Part shown: one piece after another, positions 21,299 to 31,016 of the stretch
Numbering within the stretch: position 1 is the stretch's first letter
Layout of the letters: every line of letters begins with the position of its first letter
Origin: Aspidapion aeneum
Lineage: Eukaryota > Arthropoda > Insecta > Coleoptera > Brentidae
Assembly (NCBI GenBank): GCA_963576565.1
Contig: OY755038.1
Location: forward strand, 136,444,866-136,508,865
DNA length: 64,000 bases
Reading direction: 5' to 3'
The notes under the pieces: generated by a model
What the model saw: only the letters and a program-made list of their open reading frames with translations
Database searches by the model: none
What the model was told of the DNA's origin: nothing
Position numbers and translations under genes: made by a program

Positions 21299-21488
21299 TG
21301 GAAAAGTCTTTTCCAGATATCTGGCAAACTGTAATGGATGGAAACGATGTGTTCCAATTAAGGTATGATGTTTCCGTCAAAAAACTTACAGCGTCCTTTT
21401 TATATGATCGGGAAACTAAAGACAGCATAACCATCATTCCAAAGATGTACAATATGCAAATCAAAGCCCATGATATTCTAAAACAGAG
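21299..21488 (+). other. Candidate host exon B (unrecognised protein)
   Basis: A 190-bp segment between a strong acceptor (pyrimidine tract, CCTTTTAG at 21291-21298) and a strong donor (CAGAG/GTAAAG, GT at 21489). One frame is open throughout and codes for about 63 residues, including FPDIWQTVMDGNDVFQLRYD and ASFLYDRETKDSITIIPKMY. Composition and splice signals suggest a real internal exon of a host gene on +. No further exon is certain in this window and I do not recognise the family. Confidence 0.55.
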
Positions 21489-21727
21489 GTAAAGTTCCAA
21501 GTATTAAAATAATAGCAAATAACTTCAGACAAAAGAATGCCTCTAGATATTTAATCATAGGCAAAAATCCCTCATAAAATCTTGTAGAAATTTTTCGACA
21601 AAATTTTAACTCATTTTATATGTTTTCTATCTGAGACATGAATAAAATCTTTAAAAACCATACCAAATCTTATCAAATACGGATTTATTTTATCAGTTTT
21701 TATGATGACACGGTATAAGGTCTAGCT

Positions 21728-22752
21728 ATGAGCATGAAGTTAGCGAAGCACCCATCGCAGATCGAATCGTGACTAGGTGGATAATTTGCCGTTAATTAGT
21801 CGTGAATTATTTGTGGAAAAATTAATTTTGTCGCTCTTATTTTTGACCGTTTTTGAGGGTGCTTCGCTAACTTCATATGAAGTTAGCGAAGCACCCTCGT
21901 AAAAATGGCTTTTATCAAAATCGAATATGGTGGATAATTTGCCGCTAATTAGTCGTGAATTAGTTGTGGAAAAATTAATTTCGTCGCTCTCATTTTTGAC
22001 CCTTTTTTGGGTGCTTCGCTAACTTCATATTTTGGCACCTATCGCAAATCGAACCGCTACTAGGTGGATAATTTGCCGTTAATTAGTCGTAAATTAGTTG
22101 TGGAAAAATTAATTTTATCGCTCTTATTTTTGACCGTTTTTGAGGGTGCTTCGCTAACTTCATATGAAGTTAGCGAAGCACCCTCAAAAACGGTCAAAAA
22201 TAAGAGCGACAAAATTAATTTTTCCACAACTAATTCACGACTAATTAACGGCAAATTATCCACCTAGTAGCGATTCGATTTGCGATGGGTGCCAAAATAT
22301 GAAGTTAGCGAAGCACCCAAAAAAAGGGTAAAAAATAAGAGCGACAAAATTAATTTTTCCACAACTAATTCACGACTAATTAGCGGCAAATTATCCACCA
22401 TATTCGATTTTGATAAAAGCCATTTTTACGAGGGTGCTTCGCTAACTTCATATGAAGTTAGCGAAGCACCCAAAAAAAGGGTCAAAAATAAGAGCGACAA
22501 ATTAATTTTTCCACAACTAATTCACGACTAATTAGCGGCAAATTATCCACCATATTCGATTTTGATAAAAGCCGTTTTTACGAGGGTGCTTCGCTAACTT
22601 CATATGGAGTTAGCGAAGCACCCTCAAAAACGGTCAAAAATAAGAGCGACAAAATTAATTTTTCCACAACTAATTCACGACTAATTAACGGCAAATTATC
22701 CACCTAGTCATGATTCGATCTGCGATGGGTGCTTCGCTAACTTCATGCTCAT
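21728..22752. mobile_element. Foldback element with 9-bp target duplication (Mutator-like?)
   Basis: The ends are perfect inverted repeats starting ATGAGCATGAAGTTAGCG, and the element is flanked by GGTCTAGCT at 21719-21727 and 22753-22761. Internally it is seven modules, each bounded by GAAGTTAGCGAAGCACC and its complement and joined by ATAT-type spacers: about 21736-21874, 21879-22026, 22027-22161, 22166-22300, 22301-22449, 22454-22601 and 22606-22744. Modules 1-2-3 mirror modules 7-5-4, and module 6 is a tandem copy of module 5. There is no transposase. A 9-bp duplication with long terminal inverted repeats is typical of Mutator-like elements; that assignment is inference. Confidence 0.88.
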
Positions 22753-22897
22753 GGTCTAGCTTATAGAATCTTTTCTACGACGTTTTAAATGAGATTTTTA
22801 GCAAGGTTCTGATAAAAAATTGCTTTAATCAATTTAGTGCATGATTGAGCGTATAGGAACCTATTTCGCAATAGCCTTGTTTTGAGAACATATTGCA

Positions 22898-24217
22898 GTT
22901 CTGCGCAGGCATCGAAAAAGAAAACACGTCTTTACATACCTCCTAAGTTACTTCTGAATTGCCTGTAAATTAAGTTAGTTTAGTGTTCACAAAGTTAACC
23001 AGACTGTGCACGGAAATAACAACTTCAGTTTGATATAGCAAGGTACTGTACATTTATCATTTTAATTAAGAAGAATCAAAGTAAACACTCAGGAATAATT
23101 CATATAAAACATGGCGGTTCTGTGCTCTGCATGCGACCTTGAAGTCACTGAAGTAGTAAATACATCCATTTGCGCACGTTGTTTATTGCGCGCCCATAAC
23201 AATTGCACCCGTTTCGAGACTACAGAAGTAGGAATACCTGGCACAAGGGTATGTTACAAATGTATGAATGAACCACAATATGCGTTCGACTCCGGCGGCC
23301 CGAAGGTGACTTCACCATCCACCAATGCTCCACTAAGTGTAGGACATTTTAATATTTGCATGAATAATATAATGCTTCAACTTCAAATCAATGGCCGCAT
23401 GCAACTCCAACATCCAGTTGCTTACAAATGAGCTTGGCTCTCAAAAACTTGCGATTGAAAACCTTCAACAAGAAAATTCTGTGGTAAAAAACAAAGTTCA
23501 GACCCTGGAAAGTAAAACTACCCAACCCGCAGAAATCGACACAATTCTATCCGAATCCATGGATCGCTCTTTGCGTGAAAAAAACTTATGTGTTTACAAC
23601 TTTGTTGAGGGGGAGGATATGTCTAATTTAAATAAACTGTTACTAGAAATCGTACCCACCAACCCCCCAATACCGCAAAAAGTCTTTAGGTATGGAGTTG
23701 CCAGAGACAACAACCCAAGGCCTCTAAAAGCTATATTTAAGAGTCACGAAAAAACCATATCTATACTTAAAAACAAAAATAAATTATCCACTAGTTTAAC
23801 TTTTAAAGAGATCCAAATTAAGAGAGACTTTATAAAATTACAAACGCAGAGATTAAAAACTTTAAACAAGGAACTCGAAAATCTTAACAATAAAATTTTA
23901 TAAAAACTGTCCTAAAATTGTCCGGCGAAATGAAGATAACTCTGGCAAAAGGCCTCGATCCCAAACTAACTCACCTCCGCAAAAAGACGCTAAAATCTCA
24001 AAAGGGGCGTTGCCGCCTTAAGTTGATCATCAATAGCAACTGATATCCGTCGTGTTTTGGAATATGGAGGGTTATAATCGGCTAGGAGATTTTGTGGACG
24101 AATACACATTACCTGACATTTTTTACTAGGGATAAAAACTAGTTGTAAGCAGAACTTCTTGCTATAAAAATTTGTAAAAAAATTTTTTTATAAGCAATAA
24201 AGAAAGTAAGTAAGTAA
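22898..24217 (+). mobile_element. Internally deleted non-LTR retrotransposon with 19-bp target duplication
   Basis: The sequence GTTTTGAGAACATATTGCA occurs at 22879-22897 and again at 24218-24236, exactly bracketing a 1.32-kb insert. The insert starts GTTCTGCGCAGGCATCG. It carries an ORF1 (23111-23903), the first ~25 codons of an ORF2 (FWNMEGYNRLGDFVDEY near 24055-24130), then jumps straight to a 3' end with AATAAAG and an (AAGT)n tail at about 24196-24217. Almost all of ORF2 is missing although both termini and the target duplication are intact. It must have been mobilised by enzymes supplied by another copy, or lost ORF2 after insertion. Confidence 0.85.
23111..23903 (+). pseudogene. ORF1 of the deleted non-LTR element, frameshifted
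   Basis: The first part (23111-23431) has a PHD-like zinc finger: CSACDLEV...CARCLLRAHNNC...CYKC, a Cys/His pattern common in ORF1 proteins of insect CR1-like elements. Near 23390-23430 the frame shifts. The second part (23391-23903) continues with a leucine/glutamine heptad coiled coil (LGSQKLAIENLQQENSVVKN) and a basic region with KNLCVYNF and a terminal helix, as in RRM-like ORF1 domains. These ORF1 proteins are thought to bind element RNA. The downstream remnant of ORF2 begins near 24055. Confidence 0.7.
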
Positions 24218-24236
24218 GTTTTGAGAACATATTGCA

Positions 24237-24856
24237 CCACAGGCAAAAAATAATTAAAACAACTTTTTTCAAAAAAATGTCAACGCAAATAAAAGACAAA
24301 AAAATGTTTTTTTAAAAAATTGAATGACTTACTAAAACCGTAAAACAACAAAAAAAAAATAACACTGCAGCAAAAATTATAGAAAAATTAAGAATTTAAA
24401 AAACGGCACCTCAGAAGAAAATGTTTGGTAAAACCCAAAAAAATAAGGCTGCAAGCGAAAATTTTTTAAAAATTACGTAAATTAAGAATACATTTTTGAT
24501 TAGTTTCAAGAGCTTACTAGCTTTATTTGGAAATTTCCGAGGCCAGTTCACCCCGGAGAACTTATGCTTATTTCTTTTAAGGCGTTTCGTTTAATTTTGA
24601 GCTTGGCGGGCTACGCCTCCTCAGCCCTGCCTGATTGCGCCCCTACTGAACGGGCACATCGCCTTGATTTTGCCAAGACTGGGCGTCGCTAACTGGTAGG
24701 GCCATCCGCATTAAAATTATGTTAACAACCAGGAAAATAGAAACGCGTGCAAAACAGACAAAAAAATCTAATACAAATCAAATTTCCGTCATCATCCTCA
24801 CGTATCGGATAATTAAAAATTCCAAGGGTTATGACCCATTGAAATAACAAGGACTT
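24237..24856. other. Spacer, no supported gene
   Basis: AT-rich sequence with a GC-richer patch at about 24535-24700. The patch looks like part of an old repeat but has no recognised motif or ends. Confidence 0.35.
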
Positions 24857-25026
24857 TGTATTGGAATAAGTGTTTTAGTGTGCTAATGTTTAAAATGAAT
24901 GAAAGATAAAAGAATGTCAGTCAGTGTGAAGTATTTTGGAGAAGTCATTGTAAAAATAAAGTTTTTACAAAAGTTATTTTTCTGGTTTTTACTATAAGCT
25001 TCCAAGTAAAGATCCATAGTTTATCA
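24857..25026 (+). repeat. 5' LTR of a Copia element
   Basis: A 170-bp sequence beginning TGTATTGGAATAAGTG and ending TAGTTTATCA. The same sequence reappears in two pieces at 40231-40323 and 51450-51531, which together make the 3' LTR. It includes AATAAAG at about 24957, the likely polyadenylation signal. No obvious 5-bp target duplication is left around the pair (flanks GGACT and CTGTT). Confidence 0.85.
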
Positions 25027-25145
25027 GGCTAGGGGCCGCTTTTAAAAGAAAAACCAGAAGAAAGGGCTGCAGAAAGCTCAAATTTTAATTTCAAAAATTT
25101 GAAAACGTAAACAAGACATTAACTGAGGCGACTAAAGATCAAGAA

Positions 25146-25858
25146 ATGGGTTCACTAGCAATTCCAATTTTAGAAGCAAGTAATTTTAACAATTGGGTTT
25201 ACAGAATCAAAATAATATGCAAGAAAGAAGGATGCAAAATTGCTCTAGAAAATGATCCACCTGAATCGACCGACTTAGATACAAAAAAGGAAAGTTTTCA
25301 ACAGAAAGATGCAAAAGCACAAGCAATAATAGTTACGGGATTATCAGACAAACGTTTAGATATTGCAAAAGATTGTAAAACTGCAAAAGAACAAATTGAA
25401 GCTTTAAAAAATGTGTTTACAAGAACAACTTCTTTAACAAAATTAGCATGCTGGAGAAAATTAATAAATCTTAAAAATGATGAATATGAAAACATGGAGG
25501 ATTTATTTTTAAAATTTGATACCATTGTAAGAGATCTAAAAAAACAGAATTGAGCAACAGTGACAAGATATGTCATTTATTGTTAACATTACCAGAAAAA
25601 TACGACTCAGTAGTTATAGCTATAGAAACTATAGAAAATGTAAAATTAGATTTTGTGAAATCGGATCTTTTAGATGACGAGTTAAAGATAAAGTCTAAAT
25701 GTGAGGGGTCAAGTAGTTTTAAAGCATCAGCAGGTTGCTTTAGATGTGGAAGTCATTTACATTGGCAGTCGTCATGTCCTAAGAATAAAGTGGGAAATGA
25801 ATCATGGCGAGGTAGAGGTTCCTATAATAGAAGACCCAGAGGGAAGACAAACAAGTAA
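25146..25858 (+). pseudogene. Copia gag
   Basis: The first part (25146-25553) opens MGSLAIPILEASNFNNWVYR, the start of Copia-type gag (N-terminal W and the UBN2-like capsid region, with NVFTRTTSLTKLACWRKLIN). A stop at 25551-25553 with a change of frame separates it from 25550-25858, which continues with HLLLTLPEKYDSVVIAIET and a single CCHC knuckle, CFRCGSHLHWQSSC, then a basic RGRGSYNRRPRG tail. Capsid plus nucleocapsid is the standard Copia gag. It is probably one ancestral frame broken by a small indel. Confidence 0.85.
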
Positions 25859-25881
25859 ATGTAAGTGAAGAAAAACAAGAA

Positions 25882-26420
25882 TTGCAGCTATATGCGGCAA
25901 ATCTCTGTTCAGAAGCGGACGGAAAAATAACAATGATTCTAGATTCAGGTGCAAGCAATCATTTTTTGAAGGAAGAGCTTGAGAAGTATATGATAAATAT
26001 CAGAAACCTAGAGAGACCAGTAATAATACATATAGCAAATGGCGAAAAGTTACAAGCTAATAAAATTGAAACATTGAAAACTAAATGTCAAAAAGAAAAA
26101 ATCTTGATGGAAGCATTAATTGTTAAAAATTTAAAACATAATTTGTTATCAGCGTCAAAGTTAACATCAAAAGGATACACAATAGTGGTCGAGAAGTATA
26201 AAACTACAATAAAAGGAGAAAATTTTGCTTTAAAATGTCAAATGACGAATGGATTATATTTGTTGGAATAAGATGAAATAAAGGGACAAGATGAACAGTG
26301 CAAAGTAACAGTGATAGAAGAAGCAAAATTGTGGCACAGGCGACTACGACATCCAGGAAGCGATGCATTAATACAGTTAGGATTACCAGTAGAAAAGAAA
26401 ATATGTTCTACATATATGGA
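25882..26420 (+). pseudogene. Copia protease and GAG-pre-integrase region
   Basis: The aspartic protease has the active-site motif ILDSGASNHF (from about 25938) and ends near LLSASKLTSKGY, as in Copia proteins. A TAA at 26269-26271 closes the frame. Beyond it lies the GAG-pre-integrase signature LWHRRLRHPGSDAL (about 26329-26370), in a region with further frame breaks before the integrase core. Confidence 0.82.
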
Positions 26421-26422
26421 AG

Positions 26423-27277
26423 GTGAGATCTTCATTTAAAAATTGCAAAAAGAGAACATCAAAAATTGGAGAACTACTTCATACTGACATTTGTAGAGCA
26501 ATAAATCCAACAGCATATGATGGCTCAAAATATTTTCAAACAATAATAGATGATTATTCTCATTTTACAGTTGTAAAAACATTGAAAACAAAGAATGAAA
26601 CAAAAGGAAATCTTAAAAAATTTATTTTAGAGTTTGAAAATCAAAAAGAGACAAAAGTCAAAGCGATAAGATTAGACAATGGTGGAGAATTTATATCTAC
26701 AAGTTTCAAGACATACTGTCTAAATAAAGGAATAAATCTTCAATACACTATGCCATACACACCACAGGAAAATGGAACAGCAGAACGTATGAATAGGACA
26801 CTAGTGAATAAAATTAGAATAAAGATCATTGAGTCAGGAATACCAAAAACTCTATGGTGTGAAGCACTTAAATGTTCTGTGTATGAATTAAATCGATTAC
26901 CAATAAAAGCATTACCAAGAGGAACCACACCATCCCAAAATTGAAACAAAAGAAACGATTTAACTAAATTAAGAATTTTTGGTTGTCGTTCATTGTATAC
27001 AGTATTGCCAAAAGATAATAAGTTAGATCCAAGAGCAAAAACTGTAGTGATGGTTAAATATTGTGGAAGAGGATATAATTTATGGTCACCAGATAAGCAA
27101 AGACTTATTAAATCCAGAAATGTAAAGTTTGATGAATCAATAACGGAATTTAAAGAAATAACCAACAAGAAGCAAGAAGTAAAACAAAGATTATTAGATT
27201 TTTCAGAAAAAGAGAAGGAAGATCGAAATTTACAAGAAAACATTAAAAGAAATATAGAAGACCATATCAACAATTGA
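26423..27277 (+). pseudogene. Copia integrase
   Basis: The core catalytic domain carries the DDE triad in HTDICR, IRLDNGGEF and NGTAERMNRT, within 26423-26944. A stop (TGA at 26942-26944) follows RGTTPSQN. The C-terminal integrase region resumes at about 26960-27277 (FGCRSLYTVLPKDNK, then RGYNLWSPDKQRLIKSRNV), spelled as in Copia proteins. The catalytic residues are intact but the frame is interrupted. Confidence 0.85.
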
Positions 27278-27522
27278 CCAGATGAAAATCAAAGCTTACA
27301 AGATATTGAAGATGATATAATATATGAGAACAATTTACGAAATGAAGAAGAGAATCATAATTTACATGATGTTAATGCAGAACAACCTGCAGTTACTCGA
27401 GTTGGAAAAGAAATAAAAAGACCAGGATATTTAAATGATTATGATATGTATGTTGCGTATTGTTTACTCACTACAACTAGTTCGGAGCCTAAAACATTTA
27501 AAGAGGCATATATGCAAAAAGA

Positions 27523-27994
27523 ATGGAGAGAATCTTAAATTCTCACAAGAATTTAGAAACTTGGTCGGAAATTGATAAATTACCAGAGAATACCAAACCA
27601 ATAGACACTAAATGGATTCTTAGACAAAAAGAAGATGGCATGAAAACGTCAAGATTAGTTGCAAAAGGTTTTCAAGTTCCTTACGATTGCGAAGAATTTG
27701 ATTACGCACCTGTGTGTAGAATAAGCACGATAAGACTTATGTTATCAATAGCCGTAAAGCGAAATTATTCCATTAGACAAATAGATGTGCCTAAAGCATT
27801 TTTGAATTGGCAGCTTGACACAAATGTTTACATCAAAAGACCAGAAGGATTACAAAGTAATGGTAAATTTTTTAAATTAAAACTGGCATTATATGGTTTA
27901 AGGAATTCGCCTAAGTGCTGGAACATGAAATTTAATGAAGTGATGATTCATTTGAACTTTAAGAGATCAGACTACGATTATTGTATTAAATCTT
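27523..27994 (+). pseudogene. Copia reverse transcriptase, truncated
   Basis: ENTKPIDTKWILRQKEDG, RLVAKGFQ, and DVPKAFLNWQLDTNVYIKRP with YGLRNSPKCWN are the N-terminal RT blocks of Copia elements. The sequence ends at DYDYCIKS, just before the YVDD catalytic block, and passes directly into an unrelated minus-strand BEL/Pao sequence at about 27995. The rest of RT and the whole RNase H are missing from the window. Confidence 0.87.
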
Positions 27995-28149
27995 AGTTCC
28001 ATTCTGAATGTGCCTCGGTCAATTTTCGCATGCCCAATATGTTCAATGTAGAGTCCAGGTGGTGGGTAATGTACTTCGAAGTTTAGTGCTGTACTAGTTT
28101 TTAACGTCATAATAAATATAATTGCTAAGATAATTTTTCTCCACAGCAA
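27995..28149 (-). pseudogene. N-terminal fragment of an env-like gene of the BEL/Pao element
   Basis: Downstream of, and slightly overlapping, the pol stop, the minus strand reads an ATG followed by a hydrophobic signal-peptide-like stretch (IILAIIFIMTLKTSTA) and then LYIEHIGHAKIDRGTF. This arrangement (signal peptide followed by an early conserved ectodomain motif) resembles the start of insect LTR-retroelement env genes. Only about 50 codons remain before the Copia junction cuts it off. It is too short to assign with certainty. Confidence 0.45.
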
Positions 28150-28872
28150 GGTGTGTTTCTTTGGATGCGTCGATTGATGGCGCTTGGCTTTTCTGACGGG
28201 ATTGGAATCAACTTATGCACTGGCCGTTTCATTGGATTTCCATCAGATTTTTTCAAAGTGACTACACGTACCATGTTGTCATCAGATATGTGTACTTCAG
28301 TTATTCTTGCCAGCGGCCATCTACTAGGATTGACCTCTTGATCCTTGACAATAACAAGCTCTCCTACTTGAAGATTTTTTTCTTGATCCATTTATAGCGC
28401 TGTTGCAGTTAATGTAGGTAGTCGCAGGTCCACTTCTTCCAGAAGTCTTTTTTAATTTTCTGTATTAACTTCCATCTTTCTGTTAAATTGGGTGTCGTTG
28501 ATGCATTGATTGGATCTGGCGGTTCTACTAACGGCCTTCCAATAAGAAAGTGATCCGGAGTTAGTGCATTAAAGTCACTTACGTTGTTTGATAATGGGCA
28601 GAGTGGCCGTGAATTGAGGCAGGCTTCGATTTGGCTTATCAGAGTTGACATTTCTTCATATGTCAAATAAGTTTCTCCAGTAGTTCTTTTAAGATGGTAC
28701 TTAATCGATTTGACGGCAGCTTCCCATAGTCCGCCAAAATAAGTTGCCGCTGGAGGTATGAAATGCCATTGTGTTCCAATTGAGGTGAGTGCGTCTTGAA
28801 TATTGGAATTTTGTATCGTGTCAAAAATTTCTTTTTGCAGGATTCTGCTAGCTCCAACAAAGTTGGTACCAT
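28125..28872 (-). pseudogene. BEL/Pao integrase, C-terminal half
   Basis: Minus-strand frames 28929-28663, 28666-28409 and 28391-28125. In order they give GTNFVGASRILQ, QWHFIPPAATYFGGLWEAAV, EACLNSRPL, LTPDHFLIGRPL, ERWKLIQKIKKDFWKKW and the C-terminal SH3-like DUF5641 region VGELVIVKDQEVNPSRWPLA ending RPVHKL. This is the canonical BEL/Pao integrase C-terminus, broken by several shifts. The CR1-like insertion at 28873 separates it from its N-terminal half at 33853. Confidence 0.88.
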
Positions 28873-29381
28873 ACTTAGTATGTCAGCGTCAGATGTGGCC
28901 ACACGTATATTTTGTTTATCAAATTTCAACAGTGTAGTTTTGCTATTTTTAGACCAAATTAATTTATAAAAAGTAGTGCAGTGATGTTTTTAACTTAATG
29001 TGAACAAACTACACATGTAATTTAGACCAAAAAACTCGTAAGTCTTGAATTTAGCGACAAACAACACGCTTAACCTTAGTTTTTTGCTGCTGTTTAAAAC
29101 AAAATTTCTTTAAAACAAGCCATCAGTGACATATTTTTAGTACTAAGTCGCGACGATTTTTTAACATTTGTACAAATTTATATTTATTGTGACTCTATCT
29201 GTTGGTTTTTGCCATAACTGCGTAACCCTGATCCGGAACTAAGTAGGAACAATTTAGACTTTATTATTTTATTTTGTAATTATTTGTTAATATAATGTTT
29301 TTGTAGTGTCGCAATCTTGTTGGATTTCAGTAAATTTTATAATTTTATTACTATATATTATTATTAATATTTTTAACAAAA

Positions 29382-31006
29382 ATGTCTGCATTCAAGTGTT
29401 GTAGAAACGGGGAAATTACCCTTTAATTTTTTTGTCGTGTGTAACAGTGTGGTGCACAAAGGCTGCTGGACAAGGGCAAATAAACATTTTGAAATCGTTA
29501 GAGATAGCTTTATAATTTGTTCGCCTGCGTGTGCGGATCGTGCAAATGATCAGAATCCTGATATATCAGATATTATTAAAGCAATAATAGCTGCCCAACA
29601 AGTTGAAATCAATGAAAAAACGATGTACAATCACAGACTTCAAAGAAATTCGGTTTCTCTACTTGAGGAAGCCTCTAGACAAGAGGATGAAGATACCATC
29701 AAAATTGAAGAGCTAAATGCCAACATTGCTCGCTTAAGTAAAATAATTAAGGAACAAAAAGAACTTATAGGGAAAACACTCGTAGAAAAAAGTTCGGCAT
29801 CGGTCCAAACACGGTTAGATGTATGTAATAGAAAAGTTCAAACTCAACAAATATTCTATGAAACATGACATAAACAAACTGATGAACATTCGAAAAATGA
29901 AAATCATGACATTATTTGCCAAACAGAAATAAATTTTGTAGATAAAATGACACAAACAAATAATCAAACCCAGTTAAAACTTAAAACATTTATAGATATT
30001 AATACACAAACAGATAACCTAAACTTGGAAGAATTTAACAAAAAAAATGGTGATATTTTTGATGAATTAAACTATCTTCAAGAACGTAATAAGCAGTTAA
30101 TTACAAGCATAGAGGTTTTGGAAGCTGAAATTAAATGTTTTGGTAATGAACCTCAAGTAAAAAATTGAAAACAAGCAGGACAGAGCAATGTATCTGAAAA
30201 AAATCTAAATGGCAAACCAAGAGTTGTTATTTTAACTGATGACTACGGGAAGTTTTTATACCCAGCGCTTGAGAAACAATTAGGTGCAAATTTCTGTATC
30301 CAAACTATATGCAAACCATACGCTAAATTTAAAGATATTGTTAAGAGTATAGACAGTGATATGCAGCTGTCAGATAAAGATTTCGTTTTAGTTATGGCGG
30401 GTACGAATAACACATGCTTGCAACAAGAAGAAATTTTGCTTCTTACAAACAAATGTTTTTTATTAAATCTGATTTTTTGTCCAATTCCTATTAACTATAA
30501 CTTAAATAATGTGGAAAACCTCACGATAGTAAACCATAACTTAAAAAGTATAATTACAGAGCTAAGGTGTTATTCTAATCATATTGATTACTTAAACATT
30601 GAAGATAAATTTGACCATTGTGAGTTTGTGCAGAATAGAATTTATCTTAATAAAAAAGGCTTGTTTAAATTGTCAAGATTTATTAAGGTTGCTATAGATG
30701 ATTTTAATATGAATACCTTAAATAATCTTATTCATATAAAATGTAACAATAGAGTGGTTGAGAAGGTGTCGGAAATATCGAAGGATAAACCTTATTCTAA
30801 TGAAATTGAGATTGTAGACCTTATAGATTTGGATGATGTCGAACTTGTAGAGACATTATCTGACATGAACAGGAATAGTGTTGTTAAGAAGAAGGACAGA
30901 CAAATATCTAGATATGAATTAATAGACTTGGAATTTTTTAGTTCGGATGATATTGATGTGGTGCAACCTTTTTTAGAAATGGACAGGAGCAAACAGATAA
31001 CTCTCT
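29382..31006 (+). pseudogene. CR1-like ORF1: PHD-type finger, coiled coil, SGNH-esterase-like domain
   Basis: The N-terminus (ATG at 29382, frameshift before 29437) has a Cys/His cluster ending VVHKGCW, like the PHD-type finger of insect CR1-like ORF1s. A long charged coiled coil follows (29560-29830, then 29990-30150), broken by stops at 29866-29868 and 30166-30168. The C-terminal part (about 30220-30720) reads as an SGNH-hydrolase fold: RVVILTDDYGKF, then VLVMAGTNN, then FCPIPINYN, ending LNKKGLFKLSRFI. Esterase domains are known in ORF1 of CR1-group elements. The catalytic serine of the first block is not obvious (TDDY in place of the usual GDS), so activity is doubtful. Confidence 0.7.
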
Positions 31007-31016
31007 AACGCTTGGT

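Noticed and set aside
21999..22531. Open frames inside the 21.7-22.8 kb foldback, identical on both strands
   Set aside because: They are translations of palindromic modules; both strands give the same peptide because the DNA is inverted, not because of a coding function.
24540..24710. GC-rich patch that looked like an RNA gene or SINE
   Set aside because: No cloverleaf, pol III boxes or flanking duplication could be found.
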